A stretch of DNA of 64,000 nt from Ilyomonas sp963847085. GTDB taxonomy: Bacteria; Bacteroidota; Bacteroidia; Chitinophagales; Chitinophagaceae. The DNA is taken from positions 434,001 to 498,000 of the forward strand of contig CAWJYO010000011.1 in assembly GCA_963847085.1 (NCBI GenBank), written 5' to 3'. Under the pieces are notes generated by a model that was given only the letters and a program-made list of their open reading frames with translations, was not told the origin of the DNA and searched no databases. Below are positions 35,333 through 44,258 of the stretch, in pieces. The stretch's first letter is position 1, and every line of letters begins with the position of its first letter. Both the position numbers and the translations under genes were made by a program.

Positions 35333-36036
35333 TATTTGCTTACTCCGTTTGTTTTGTTTTCTTTTCTTGGATTGGTTAATAGCACCTCATCTACCAAGCC
35401 ATATTCTTTGGCTTCGGTTGCCGTCATCCAAAAATCGCGGTCGCGGTCGCGGGCAATGGTTTCCATGTCTTTGCCGGTGTGGTTGGCAAGCACTTCATCC
35501 AGTTCATGACGGATTTTACGAATTTCCCTTGCCGTGATGGCAATATCCGAAGCCTGTCCACCAATAGCGCCGCTCGGCTGGTGAATCATAATACGGCAAT
35601 GTTTTAATGCGCTGCGTTTTCCTTTTACGCCGGCAGCCATCAGCACAGCACCCATACTGGCGGCAATACCGGTGCAAATGGTTGAAACATCAGGACTTAC
35701 AAACTGCATAGTATCATAAATGCCTAAACCGGCATACACGCTGCCTCCCGGGCTGTTGATGTACATCTGAATGTCGCGCGTGCGGTCGGTGCTGTCGAGG
35801 AACAACAATTGCGCTGTTACAATGTTGGCAACATAATCGTTAATGCCTTCGCCAAGAAAAATAATGCGGTCCATCATTAAACGGCTAAACACATCCATGC
35901 TGGCTACATTCAGCGGGCGTTCTTCAATAATGTATGGCGTTAAATTGGTGAACTGGTTGCCGTAGTTATGCAATGTAGCGCTGCTGATGCCGCGATGTTG
36001 CACTGCATATTTTTCAAACTCCTTTCCTATGTTCAT
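35332..36036 (-). CDS. clpP: ATP-dependent Clp protease proteolytic subunit, first paralogue
   Basis: 234 residues. Catalytic Ser in GIAASMGAVLMA, His in IMIHQPSGAIGGQ and Asp in RDRDFWMTATEA match canonical ClpP. The N-terminus (about 40 residues, including YGNQFTNLTPYIIEERP) is longer than in E. coli and may be a propeptide. Forms the tetradecameric chamber used by ClpX. First gene of the clpP-clpP-clpX series. Confidence 0.94.
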   Translation of the reverse strand: MNIGKEFEKYAVQHRGISSATLHNYGNQFTNLTPYIIEERPLNVASMDVFSRLMMDRIIFLGEGINDYVANIVTAQLLFLDSTDRTRDIQMYINSPGGSVYAGLGIYDTMQFVSPDVSTICTGIAASMGAVLMAAGVKGKRSALKHCRIMIHQPSGAIGGQASDIAITAREIRKIRHELDEVLANHTGKDMETIARDRDRDFWMTATEAKEYGLVDEVLLTNPRKENKTNGVSK

Positions 36037-36388
36037 TGTTATCTTTTTTATTGGGGTGAAGATAAGGGTTCGTCAAATATTGTGCAAAGTGAAATGATAA
36101 GACAAAAGGGCAGGTTTGTTTTTACCGAAATTTACAATGAAGACGCAAAAGAAACCTTACTTAATTGAAAATTGGTTTGAAGTTTTTGTTTAGTGATAAA
36201 AACAAAATACGTACTGCGAGGAACAAAGCAGTCTGTGTTTTGCAATAAATCGTATATTACAATTCATAATCGTTAGACAATAATGATTCATACAATCATA
36301 AGTGCATTAATCGAAAATCCACCGAATCTTCGTTTCTCGCAGTGACGAAAACCGTTTCACGAGTTATGGAAATAACGGCAAAAACAAA
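36037..36388. other. intergenic region with inverted repeat
   Basis: No supported gene. ACTGCGAGGAACAAAGCAGTC near 36213 and TTCTCGCAGTGACG near 36335 form a long-range imperfect inverted repeat (8-bp exact arms ACTGCGAG/CTCGCAGT). Two AAAAACAAA words are present. Confidence 0.55.
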
Positions 36389-37327
36389 TCAGTGTTCAAA
36401 CAAAAACACCAACTGCGCTATCTTTTCTTTTAACTGTTTTCTATCAATTATAAAATCCAAAAAGCCATGCTCTAACAAAAACTCGCTGCGCTGAAAGCCT
36501 TCAGGTAAATCTTTTTTAATGGTTTCTTTTATCACACGCGGGCCGGCAAAGCCAATAAGCGCGCCGGGTTCGGCAATATTTAAATCGCCCAACATACCAA
36601 ACGAAGCCGTTGTACCGCCAAACGTTGGGTCGGTTAATAAAGAAATAAAAGGCAGTTTGGCATCGCTCAACTGCGAAAGCTTTGCGCTGGTTTTGGCAAG
36701 CTGCATCAGGCTGAAAGCGCTTTCCATCATGCGTGCGCCGCCGCTTTTGCTGATTACCAGATATGGCAGTTTGTTTTTGATACAATAATCAACCGCACGA
36801 CTAAACTTCTCTCCCATTACGCTGCCCAGCGAGCCACCAATAAACTCAAAATCCATGCAGGCAATCACTAACTTTTGTCCTCTCACTTCACCCACTGCAA
36901 CGCGCATACTATCTTTCAAATCTGTCTTTGCATAGATGTCGTCAAGGCGTTGCTGGTAAGGTTTTAAATCGGTAAAATGAAGAAAGTCTTTACTGCGGAT
37001 GTTATCAAACATTTCTTCATACGTATTATTATCAAACAGAATTTCATAATACTCATCGCTGCCGATGCGATGATGATAATTGCACTTGGGGCAAACAAAT
37101 AAGTTCTCAGCCAATTCGGTTGTGGTGGTTATAAAATTGCATTCAGGACACTTGTTCCATAATCCTTCCGGCGTTTCTTTTTTTTCTGCTGTTGATGTGG
37201 TAATGCCTTTTCTGAATCTTCTAAACCATCCGCCACGCTGTTCGCTTTCTAATCCCGATTGAGTAGGAGTACTTTCCGGAACCTCGTTTTGTTTATCAGC
37301 ATTGTTTTCCATATTCGGTGCTTGCAT
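36389..37327 (-). CDS. accD: acetyl-CoA carboxylase carboxyltransferase subunit beta
   Basis: 312 residues; an alternative start at 37312 removes five residues. A four-Cys zinc ribbon (CPECN and CPKCNYHH) near residue 60 precedes the carboxyltransferase domain: FIGGSLGSVMGEKFSRAVDY, ISKSGGARMMESAFSLMQ, LLTDPTFGGTTASFGMLGD and EPGALIGFAGPRVI. It transfers CO2 from biotin to acetyl-CoA in fatty-acid synthesis with AccA, which is not here. The Glu- and Ser-rich first 40 residues are longer than typical. Confidence 0.95.
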   Translation of the reverse strand: MQAPNMENNADKQNEVPESTPTQSGLESEQRGGWFRRFRKGITTSTAEKKETPEGLWNKCPECNFITTTTELAENLFVCPKCNYHHRIGSDEYYEILFDNNTYEEMFDNIRSKDFLHFTDLKPYQQRLDDIYAKTDLKDSMRVAVGEVRGQKLVIACMDFEFIGGSLGSVMGEKFSRAVDYCIKNKLPYLVISKSGGARMMESAFSLMQLAKTSAKLSQLSDAKLPFISLLTDPTFGGTTASFGMLGDLNIAEPGALIGFAGPRVIKETIKKDLPEGFQRSEFLLEHGFLDFIIDRKQLKEKIAQLVFLFEH

Positions 37328-37501
37328 AAAAATGAAGGTAGCAAAAATAAGGGTATAGCACTATTTGTTGATTGTCGTTTGTTTTTGCCACTTTTTTAAC
37401 CAAAGATGAAGAAGAGTGGCTGTATGGACTTTCTTCTTAGCAATGATTTGCGGATGAGATACTCGCTTTTTGAAAAGCTCAAGCCTTTTCAAGGCGTTGA
37501 C

Positions 37502-37555
37502 GAGTGCGACGCAACGATGCTAAAGCGGAGCGATAAAGCCGGGTACATAAAACTG
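37502..37555. repeat. dispersed repeat, copy B
   Basis: Second copy of the GAGTGCGACGCAACGATGCT element (first at 11144), here in the gap upstream of dprA. Confidence 0.6.
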
Positions 37556-37613
37556 TATTTTGTATTGATCAAATGAATCCTGCGGTTTATTAATATTGCA
37601 TTTTCCTCTGCTT

Positions 37614-38711
37614 ATGAAAGATGATGTACTCTATCAGATTGCGCTTACTTTAATTCCGAATATTGGTGCCGTGCAAGCCAGGCTTTTGATTGATGAACTG
37701 GGCGATGCCAAAGCCATTTTCAACGCATCCATCAAGCGGCTGAGCACTATTGAAAACATTGGGGAAATAAGGGCAAAACAAATCAAAACGTTTGGAGGCT
37801 TTGCGCAAGCAGAAGAAGAAATTGTGCATCTGCAAAAGCACAATATCGAAACTCTTTTTATAACGGATGAGCACTATCCCAAGCGATTGCTCAATTGTTA
37901 TGATGCGCCGACAATGCTTTACTTTAAAGGCAATTCGGTTTTGAATGCTTCGCGAACGATCAGCATCATCGGTACAAGAAACAATACAGATTATAGCCGC
38001 ACGGTGATTGAAAAATTAGTGAACGATATAAAAGAATACAATCCTGTAATTGTGAGCGGGCTTGCGTTTGGCGTTGATAGCATTGCGCATAAAGCCGCTT
38101 TGCAAAACAACCTTTCAACGGTTGGTGTGTTGGGCAATGGATTACATACCATCTATCCGGCGCAGCACAAAACATTGGCAAAAGAAATGTTGAATGAGGG
38201 CGGTTTATTGACAGAGTTTGTTTTTGCCACAAAACCCGACAAGCACAATTTTCCCAGGCGAAACCGCATTGTAGCAGGCATGTCAGACGCTACGATTGTG
38301 GTAGAAACCGCATTGAAAGGCGGCAGCATGATAACTGCAGAATTAGCCAACAATTACAACCGCGATGTGTTTGCTTTTCCTGGAAAAACTACCGATGCAA
38401 AAAGCGCGGGCTGTAATTATCTGATAAAAACAAACAAAGCTATTTTGCTTACCGATGCGCAGCAACTTATTGAAGAGTTGGGCTGGCAAACGGCTCCGGT
38501 GAAAAAGAAAGCGCAACGGGAATTGTTTATCCCTTTATCGGGAGAAGAAGAAAAAATTGTAAGCGTGCTCAAAGAAAAAGATGCTGTGCACATTGATGAA
38601 CTGTACCTCAAAAGCGGCTTGAGCAGCAGTGAAGTAGCTGCGGCAATTTTAAATTTGGAGCTGCAGAATATTGTGTTAAGCCTGCCTGGAAAGATGTATA
38701 AATTATCGTAG
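37614..38711 (+). CDS. dprA: DNA-processing protein DprA
   Basis: 365 residues from the ATG at 37614. N-terminal helix-hairpin-helix-like region (ALTLIPNIGAVQARLLIDELG), Rossmann-like DNA-binding core (ISIIGTRNNTDYS, IVSGLAFGVDSIAHKAAL, STVGVLGNGLHTIYP, PRRNRIVAGMSDATIVVETALKGG, VFAFPGK) and a C-terminal winged helix (VHIDELYLKSGLSSSEVAAAIL). It loads RecA on incoming single-stranded DNA in transformation. A -7-like TAATATTG is at 37591-37598. Its presence suits a genome that may take up DNA. Confidence 0.93.
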   Translation: MKDDVLYQIALTLIPNIGAVQARLLIDELGDAKAIFNASIKRLSTIENIGEIRAKQIKTFGGFAQAEEEIVHLQKHNIETLFITDEHYPKRLLNCYDAPTMLYFKGNSVLNASRTISIIGTRNNTDYSRTVIEKLVNDIKEYNPVIVSGLAFGVDSIAHKAALQNNLSTVGVLGNGLHTIYPAQHKTLAKEMLNEGGLLTEFVFATKPDKHNFPRRNRIVAGMSDATIVVETALKGGSMITAELANNYNRDVFAFPGKTTDAKSAGCNYLIKTNKAILLTDAQQLIEELGWQTAPVKKKAQRELFIPLSGEEEKIVSVLKEKDAVHIDELYLKSGLSSSEVAAAILNLELQNIVLSLPGKMYKLS

Positions 38712-38825
38712 AGAAAGTTTGGTTTTGCCGGAATTTTGATTTTGTTCTAAAAGCATCTGATATTGCATAATCTATGATTCTATGTGTTTAAGTCGTATGT
38801 GTAAGGACAATAAATACTCAAATGT

Positions 38826-39674
38826 TTACTGAATTGACAGGTATCTCTTTTTGAAATGCGATGGATTTTCGTTTGTTATTTTCTTAAACAATTTGTTGAA
38901 ATAAGAAAGGCTGTCGAAGCCTACTTCATAACAAACTTCTGATACCGTTTTGTCTCCTAACAACAATGTTTTTGCCTGCGTAATCCGGTATTGATTTACA
39001 AAATCGGTAAACGTCATTTTGGTTTGCTTTTTAAAATAACGGCAAAAGGCAGCGGTACTCAAATGCACGCTGGACGCCACTTTGTTCACATCCGGCGTTT
39101 CGTTGTAGTTGGCATGAATGTATTTGTAAACCGAACCCATCCGGATTTTATCATTCATAAATAATTTGATGCTCGTATCTTGTTCATTCAATTGGCTCAC
39201 CTCTTTTGAATCGGCCAATATTTGAAAGATTTCGAGCAACAAAAGCAGTTGATGAAAATGATTCAATGCTGTCATCCCCCTTAATTTTTCAGCAACAATG
39301 GTTTTTGTTTTTCCACTAAAAGAAAGGCCGAGATAAGCCTTATAAAACAAAGCCTCAATGCTTTTAAATTCAGGTGTTTGCTGAAAGGCATCGCCTAAAA
39401 AATGTTCTTTCAGTTGCACTACAATTTGCCTGTATTCGGTTTGTAAACCATAATCGAAATTCAGGTGCGGAATGTTAGGACCAATCAACACCAAATCGCT
39501 TTCCATAAAGCTTGAAATGTGTTGCCCCACATGCCTTATGCCTGTTGTGGCTTCTACATATACCAATTCATATTCAGGATGATAATGCCAGTAAAAAGAA
39601 TGGCGCAGGCTGGGCGTGAACAATTTGAATGATTGCCCCGGATTTGTAATCACAATTTCTTTTTGAATTTTCAT
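38826..39674 (-). CDS. AraC-family transcriptional regulator
   Basis: 282 residues. An N-terminal cupin-like sensor domain (FYWHYHPEYELVYVEATTGIRHVGQHISSF, then DLVLIGPNIPHL) is followed by the double helix-turn-helix of AraC (NKVASSVHLSTAAFCRYFKKQ and TVSEVCYEVGFDSLSYFNKLFKK). Such regulators sense sugars or other small carboxylates. It is divergent from the PhyH dioxygenase gene with a 146-bp gap, so it probably regulates that gene. The effector is unknown. Confidence 0.92.
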   Translation of the reverse strand: MKIQKEIVITNPGQSFKLFTPSLRHSFYWHYHPEYELVYVEATTGIRHVGQHISSFMESDLVLIGPNIPHLNFDYGLQTEYRQIVVQLKEHFLGDAFQQTPEFKSIEALFYKAYLGLSFSGKTKTIVAEKLRGMTALNHFHQLLLLLEIFQILADSKEVSQLNEQDTSIKLFMNDKIRMGSVYKYIHANYNETPDVNKVASSVHLSTAAFCRYFKKQTKMTFTDFVNQYRITQAKTLLLGDKTVSEVCYEVGFDSLSYFNKLFKKITNENPSHFKKRYLSIQ

Positions 39675-39820
39675 CCTATTCTTTCCTATAAAGCTAATTT
39701 ATTCCATCAAAAACAAAAAAAGATGTCAATAGAGAGCAAATACTGGTCATTCAAGATAATAAGATCAATGTTGGACTGTTGGATTTTTGCATCATCAAAT
39801 CATCACAAAAAACTTGTTAT

Positions 39821-40798
39821 ATGGAAACACAAACAATGGTGCCCACCATGGCTCCTAAAGTGAGCAACGCTCATAAAGACATTCCGGGCAATCCTTCAAC
39901 TGCAAAAAGCAGTAAGGTAAAATTAAACGACAGAAGCAATGGCAAACCTTTACAATTGCTAACTGAAGACGATTGGAAATTTTGGAGCCAAAACGGTTAC
40001 ATCGTTATTAAGAACGCAGTACCCAAAGAACAGGTGGAAAGGCTTGCCGATTTTCTTTGGGAATTTGAAGAGAAAGACCCAAACAATCCTGAAACCTGGT
40101 ATGCGCCGCCACGTGCCGAAATGAAGATGAAAGAACTGACCAACACAGGCATGGTGGAAGTTTATAATCATCAATATTTGTGGGACAACAGGCAGTATCC
40201 AAAAGTGCATCAGGCGTTTACTGATATTTGGGGAACAGAAAAATTATGGGTGACCATTGATCGTGCGAACTTGAATCTTCCTATTCGTCCGGGTTATGAA
40301 TACAAAGGTTTTATTCATTGGGATTATGACCCCGAAACCAAACCGCAAAATGTGCAGGGCGTGTTGGCTTTGGCCGATCAAACAGATGAAAATATGGGCG
40401 GTTTTCAATGCGTGCCGGAATTGTATAGAACTTATGAAACCTGGAAGCTGACACAGCCTGAAGACCGCGATCATTTTAAGCCCGATGTAACGGGTTTCGA
40501 AATTGTAAAAGTACCCATGGAAGCGGGCGATTTGCTCATTTTCAACAGCCTGCAACCGCATGGCATCAGAGTAAACAACAGCGGCAACAAAGTGCGCATG
40601 GCGCAATACATTTCGATGATGCCGGCAGAAGAAGACAATGAAGAATTGCGCGAATGGCGCATTTCATCCTGGATGGAAAGACGCGCACCGGAAGGCTATG
40701 CGTTTCCCGGCGATCCGCGCAACTGGGAAAGAGAAAAATATCAAACCGCAGTATTGACCAAACTTGGAAGGAAGTTGTTGGGCTTAGATAAATGGTAA
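39821..40798 (+). CDS. phytanoyl-CoA dioxygenase (PhyH) family protein
   Basis: 325 residues from the ATG at 39821; a frame back to 39779 adds 14 residues. Fe(II)/2-oxoglutarate oxygenase motifs: HWDYD (HxD), then NSLQPHGIRVNNSGNKVR (distal His and 2-oxoglutarate-binding Arg), and GDLLIFNS. The N-terminal DDWKFWSQNGYIVIKNAVP segment is the usual PhyH opening. It would hydroxylate a small molecule; the substrate is unknown. Divergent AraC regulator upstream and a terminator downstream. Confidence 0.87.
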   Translation: METQTMVPTMAPKVSNAHKDIPGNPSTAKSSKVKLNDRSNGKPLQLLTEDDWKFWSQNGYIVIKNAVPKEQVERLADFLWEFEEKDPNNPETWYAPPRAEMKMKELTNTGMVEVYNHQYLWDNRQYPKVHQAFTDIWGTEKLWVTIDRANLNLPIRPGYEYKGFIHWDYDPETKPQNVQGVLALADQTDENMGGFQCVPELYRTYETWKLTQPEDRDHFKPDVTGFEIVKVPMEAGDLLIFNSLQPHGIRVNNSGNKVRMAQYISMMPAEEDNEELREWRISSWMERRAPEGYAFPGDPRNWEREKYQTAVLTKLGRKLLGLDKW

Positions 40799-40816
40799 AC
40801 CAATTTTCTTTGCGAG

Positions 40817-40851
40817 GAATAGCAGTCTTGTATCGGCTGCTATTCTTTTTT
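40817..40851 (+). terminator. terminator after PhyH gene
   Basis: GAATAGCAG and CTGCTATTC pair over an 11-nt loop and are followed by T6. The preceding TTTGCGAGGAATAGCAGTC resembles the word set seen in the 36.2-kb intergenic repeat. Confidence 0.8.
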
Positions 40852-40865
40852 AAAGAATCAATTTT

Positions 40866-41066
40866 ATGTGCTCTATAAAAACGGCAAAACCAAACTTTAA
40901 CTGTAAAAAGCAATGCAGGAATTGCAAACTAAAAGAGCAAGTGCATCTGCTGTTGGATGTTGCAATCATTGCAGAAAAGAATTACGAACTCAATACAACC
41001 ATAGATAAAAACAAACGGTTGTATGAAAAGGAAAGTGTATCATTGAAGAGCTTTTTATTGATGTAA
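40866..41066 (+). CDS. small Cys-rich hypothetical protein
   Basis: 66 residues. CKKQCRNCKLKE near residue 13 gives a CxxxCxxC cluster that could bind zinc, followed by an amphipathic helix (VHLLLDVAIIAEKNYEL). It ends one base before the HAD gene start, which suggests translational coupling and supports it as a real gene. I do not recognise the family. Confidence 0.45.
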   Translation: MCSIKTAKPNFNCKKQCRNCKLKEQVHLLLDVAIIAEKNYELNTTIDKNKRLYEKESVSLKSFLLM

Positions 41067-41067
41067 T

Positions 41068-41685
41068 ATGAACAAAAAAGCCATCATCTTCGATTTAGAT
41101 AATACCATTTATTCTGCACCTTCTATTTGCGACGATTTGTTTGCGCCCTTGTACCAATTAATACAAAACAGCAACGACCACAATAGCAACTTTGACGGCA
41201 TCAAACATGATATGATGCGTAAGCCTTTTCATTGGGTTGCAGAGAAGCATGGCTTTGGCGAAGCGTCTTACACAGCAAGGCATTCAGCTATTGCAAACCA
41301 TGACGTATGACAAACCTTTACAACCGTTTGAAGATTATGGCGAAACCAAATTGGTGCCGCTTCAAAAATTTCTGGTAACTACAGGCTTTCCTTTATTGCA
41401 GTGGAGTAAGATTAAGGGCATGAACATTGAAAATGACTTTACCGAAATTCATGTGGTTGACATTACTATGAGCACGAAAAAAGAAGTGTTTGCAGATATA
41501 ATGAAACGTACATCATTTTGTCACCATCTGATGTCGTCGTTATAGGCGATGATCCGCATTCGGAAATTCAGGCAGCACAGGAATTAGGAATTGATGCAGT
41601 GCTGTATGATAAACTTAATTTTCATCCTGATGAAAAATCATTGCCAAGAATAACTGATTATAAAGAGTTGCTGCCTCTTTTATAA
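41068..41685 (+). CDS. HAD-family hydrolase, two indels
   Basis: About 205 residues after reconstruction. Motif I is KKAIIFDLDNTIY (nucleophile DxD); the C-terminal VVVIGDDPHSEIQAAQELGIDAVLY is motif IV with its two Asp residues. The reading frame is broken twice: a G at 41265 (AGCGTCTT) must be removed to join HGFGEA to LTQQGIQLL, and one base, best a second G after 41508, must be added to join DIMKR to YIILSPSD. Probably a small-molecule phosphatase; substrate unknown. Confidence 0.82.
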
Positions 41686-41763
41686 TTTGTTTTTACATTA
41701 GTTACTTTGCTTGTGGCTTGAGTAATTCTCAATTATGAAAATTCATAACCAAACGAACCGTGT

Positions 41764-43505
41764 ATGAAAAAAAAGACTTGCCATTTCCTGTTTGTTTTTG
41801 CTTCTTTTTTTATTAGCACCTATTGTTTTTGCCAAAAGAAAACTACCGAAAGCACCGATCCGAAATGGTGGAAAGAAGCCATCATTTACCAGATTTACCC
41901 GCGTAGTTTTAAAGACAGCAATGGCGATGGCATCGGCGATTTGCGGGGCATCATTTCCAAATTAGATTATATTAAAAGCCTGGGTGTTACTGCAGTTTGG
42001 TTGAATCCAATTTATTCATCACCTAACGATGACAATGGTTATGATGTCAGCGATTATCGCAATATTCAAAAAGATTTTGGAACGATGGAGGACTTTGATG
42101 AATTACTAAAAGGCTTGCATCAGCGCGGCATTAAGCTGGTTATGGATTTTGTGTTGAATCATAGCAGCGATGAACACGAATGGTTTAAACAATCTCGCAG
42201 CAGCCGTAACAATCCGTATCGTGATTATTATCATTGGTGGAACGCCGAAAGAGGCAAACCAAATTATCGCTGGAGTTATTTTGATGTTCATCATGATGCC
42301 TGGATGTACGATTCAACAACGAATGCTTACTATTTGCATTACTTCAGCAGAAAGCAACCCGACCTCAATTGGGAAAACCCTAAATTAAGAAACGAGGTGT
42401 ATGATATTTTGAAATTTTGGGCTGATAAAGGCATTGATGGTTTTCGGTTAGATGCCTTTCAGTTTGTTGCAAAAGACACAACGTTTCCACCACTCCCACA
42501 GGGTTATGAGAAGGATGTACGCAATGTTATCAAATACTACGGCATGGGCCCGCATCTGCATGATTATTTAAAAGAAATGAACAAAGAAGTGTTTAGTAAA
42601 TACAATGTAATGAGCGTATCGGAAGGCGCTGGAAGCACGTTGGAAGATGCACACAATTTGGTGAGATGCTGACCGGCACGAATTGAATATGGCATATCAT
42701 TTTGAAGCGATGGATTATCCAACAACGCCGCAAGGTTTTGATTTGATTGGTCTTAAAAATATATTCACCAAATGGGATAGCGCGTTTGCTTATACCGGCT
42801 GGCTTTCTATCTTTTTAGCCAACCACGATAATGCACGCATGGTGAGCAAATGGGGCAACGATAGTCCGCAGTTCAGAGCTGTTTCGGTTAAGATGCTGAA
42901 CACATTTCTTTTAACCATGCGTGGCACGCCGTTATTGCTATTATGGCGATGAATTGGGCATGACGAACATTCGCTTTACTAGCATCAGCGATTATCGTGA
43001 CATGTCGGCAATCAACGAATATCAATTCACAAAAATTAATGGTGCAGATACCAACGAGTTGATAACAAAATTTCAATTTTCGCAACGTGATAACGGCAGA
43101 ACGCCGATGCAATGGAACGCCAATGCCAATGCGGGTTTCAGTACTGGAACGCCATGGATAAATGTGAATCCGAATTATAAAACGATTAATGAAGCTGCTG
43201 AAGAAAAAGACCCGAATTCGATATTGAATTATTTTAGAAAGATGGTAAAGCTGCGCAAAGAGAACCCTGTATTGATGTATGGCAAATACACTCTGCTTGA
43301 TAAAGGCAATCCAAATGTGTATGTGTATACAAGAGAATTAAAGGGAACCAGGTTTTTAATCCTTCTCAATTTTAAAAAAGAAGCCGCTCAGGTAATTACC
43401 GGCATCAATATGACTGGCGCAAAATTGTTACTCGACAATTATTCTTCTCCTTCACAAAACAACACGCTGCAACCTTACGAAGCAGCAGTTTATCAATTAA
43501 AATAA
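41764..43505 (+). CDS. secreted GH13 alpha-glucosidase, two indels
   Basis: About 579 residues. A signal peptide (LFVFASFFISTYCFC) predicts periplasmic location. GH13 oligo-1,6-glucosidase motifs: WWKEAIIYQIYPRSFKDSNG, MDFVLNHSSDEH, GFRLDAFQ (nucleophile Asp, about residue 229), SVSEGAG (acid Glu) and LANHDNARMV. The frame breaks at about 42663 (dropping the G gives NLVDADRHELNMAYHF) and at 42931 (dropping the G gives RGTPYCYYGDELGM, the conserved family string). It hydrolyses alpha-glucosidic bonds of maltose- or isomaltose-like oligosaccharides. No susCD genes are nearby. Confidence 0.9.
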
Positions 43506-43517
43506 AACAGTAAAAAC

Positions 43518-43572
43518 AAAGGCACGATGACACAAATATTCTACTTTGCTTTGTTTGTGCCATCGTGCCTTT
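43518..43572. terminator. bidirectional terminator
   Basis: AAAGGCACGATG at 43518-43529 and CATCGTGCCTTT at 43561-43572, exact complements, with further pairing in the loop; between the convergent GH13 and DUF937 genes. Confidence 0.8.
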
Positions 43573-43587
43573 CAGACTTAAATAAAA

Positions 43588-44022
43588 CTATTTGCCCAAA
43601 CCAAACATATTACCTAAACCACCCAAGTTTCCACCACCAAAGCTCTTAGTTAAGCTTTCCGTGGTAATGCTATTGTCGTTAGGGTCGGCTGCTTTATTGG
43701 CAAACTTTTTCAGTATGCCTGGTAAAGCGCCCACAATAGCGCCTGTGGCTGCTGGTGGCAATCCAAACCGGCTTCCCAAACTGCCAACTAAGCCGCCTTC
43801 AATGGCGCCGGTAATGGGGCTGCCAGACTGCAAACTACCAGACAATTGAGATAGCAAACCACCAATGCCGCCTTGTGTACTCGCTTGTTGTTGTAAGCCG
43901 TTATTAATGTGCGTGGCAACTTCTTTTTGCACTTCTTCCTGCTGATCGGGAGGAATGCTGTTAGCAACTTGTGGGTTGTTACCAAAATGTTCTTTTACTA
44001 AGTTTAAAATTTCGTCGAACAT
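43588..44022 (-). CDS. DUF937 domain protein
   Basis: 144 residues. N-terminus MFDEILNLVKEHFGNNPQV and the Gly-rich middle and end (GGIGGLLSQLSGS, GLVGSLGSRFGLPPAATGAIVGALP, GGNLGGLGNMFGLGK) are the DUF937 pattern. No signal peptide, small-residue-rich, perhaps self-associating. Function unknown. Preceded by ATTAAAAACAAAAATC before the ATG. Confidence 0.83.
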   Translation of the reverse strand: MFDEILNLVKEHFGNNPQVANSIPPDQQEEVQKEVATHINNGLQQQASTQGGIGGLLSQLSGSLQSGSPITGAIEGGLVGSLGSRFGLPPAATGAIVGALPGILKKFANKAADPNDNSITTESLTKSFGGGNLGGLGNMFGLGK

Positions 44023-44096
44023 GATTTTTGTTTTTAATGATTAATGAAGGAATGATTAGCATAAAGCACACCAAAGATAAATGAACTCAAGTTACA

Positions 44097-44221
44097 TGAT
44101 CAAGAATCAAGGAACAAGCCGTAAGCTACAAGGATAGTCTATGAACCTGTTGCTTCTTGATTCTTGAACCTTGTAGCTTGTATTCTTGTCTCCTGTATAT
44201 TGAACCTTGTTTCTTGTTTCT
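44097..44221. repeat. CAAGAATCAAGG inverted word array
   Basis: Left arm words CAAGAATCAAGGAACAAG and TAAGCTACAAGG; right arm words CTTCTTGATTCTTGAACC and TTGTAGCTTGTATTCTTG. A long imperfect inverted repeat directly upstream of pta. Confidence 0.6.
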
Positions 44222-44258
44222 TCACTTGTGCTTTACTTTCGCGGCAAATTGTTTGGGC

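Noticed and set aside
41764..43505. GH13 gene as a decayed pseudogene
   Set aside because: All catalytic motifs are intact and each break is a single base of the same type as elsewhere, so a sequence error is more likely.
44157..44258. N-terminal extension of pta
   Set aside because: It reads through the inverted word array and is not part of the Pta family.
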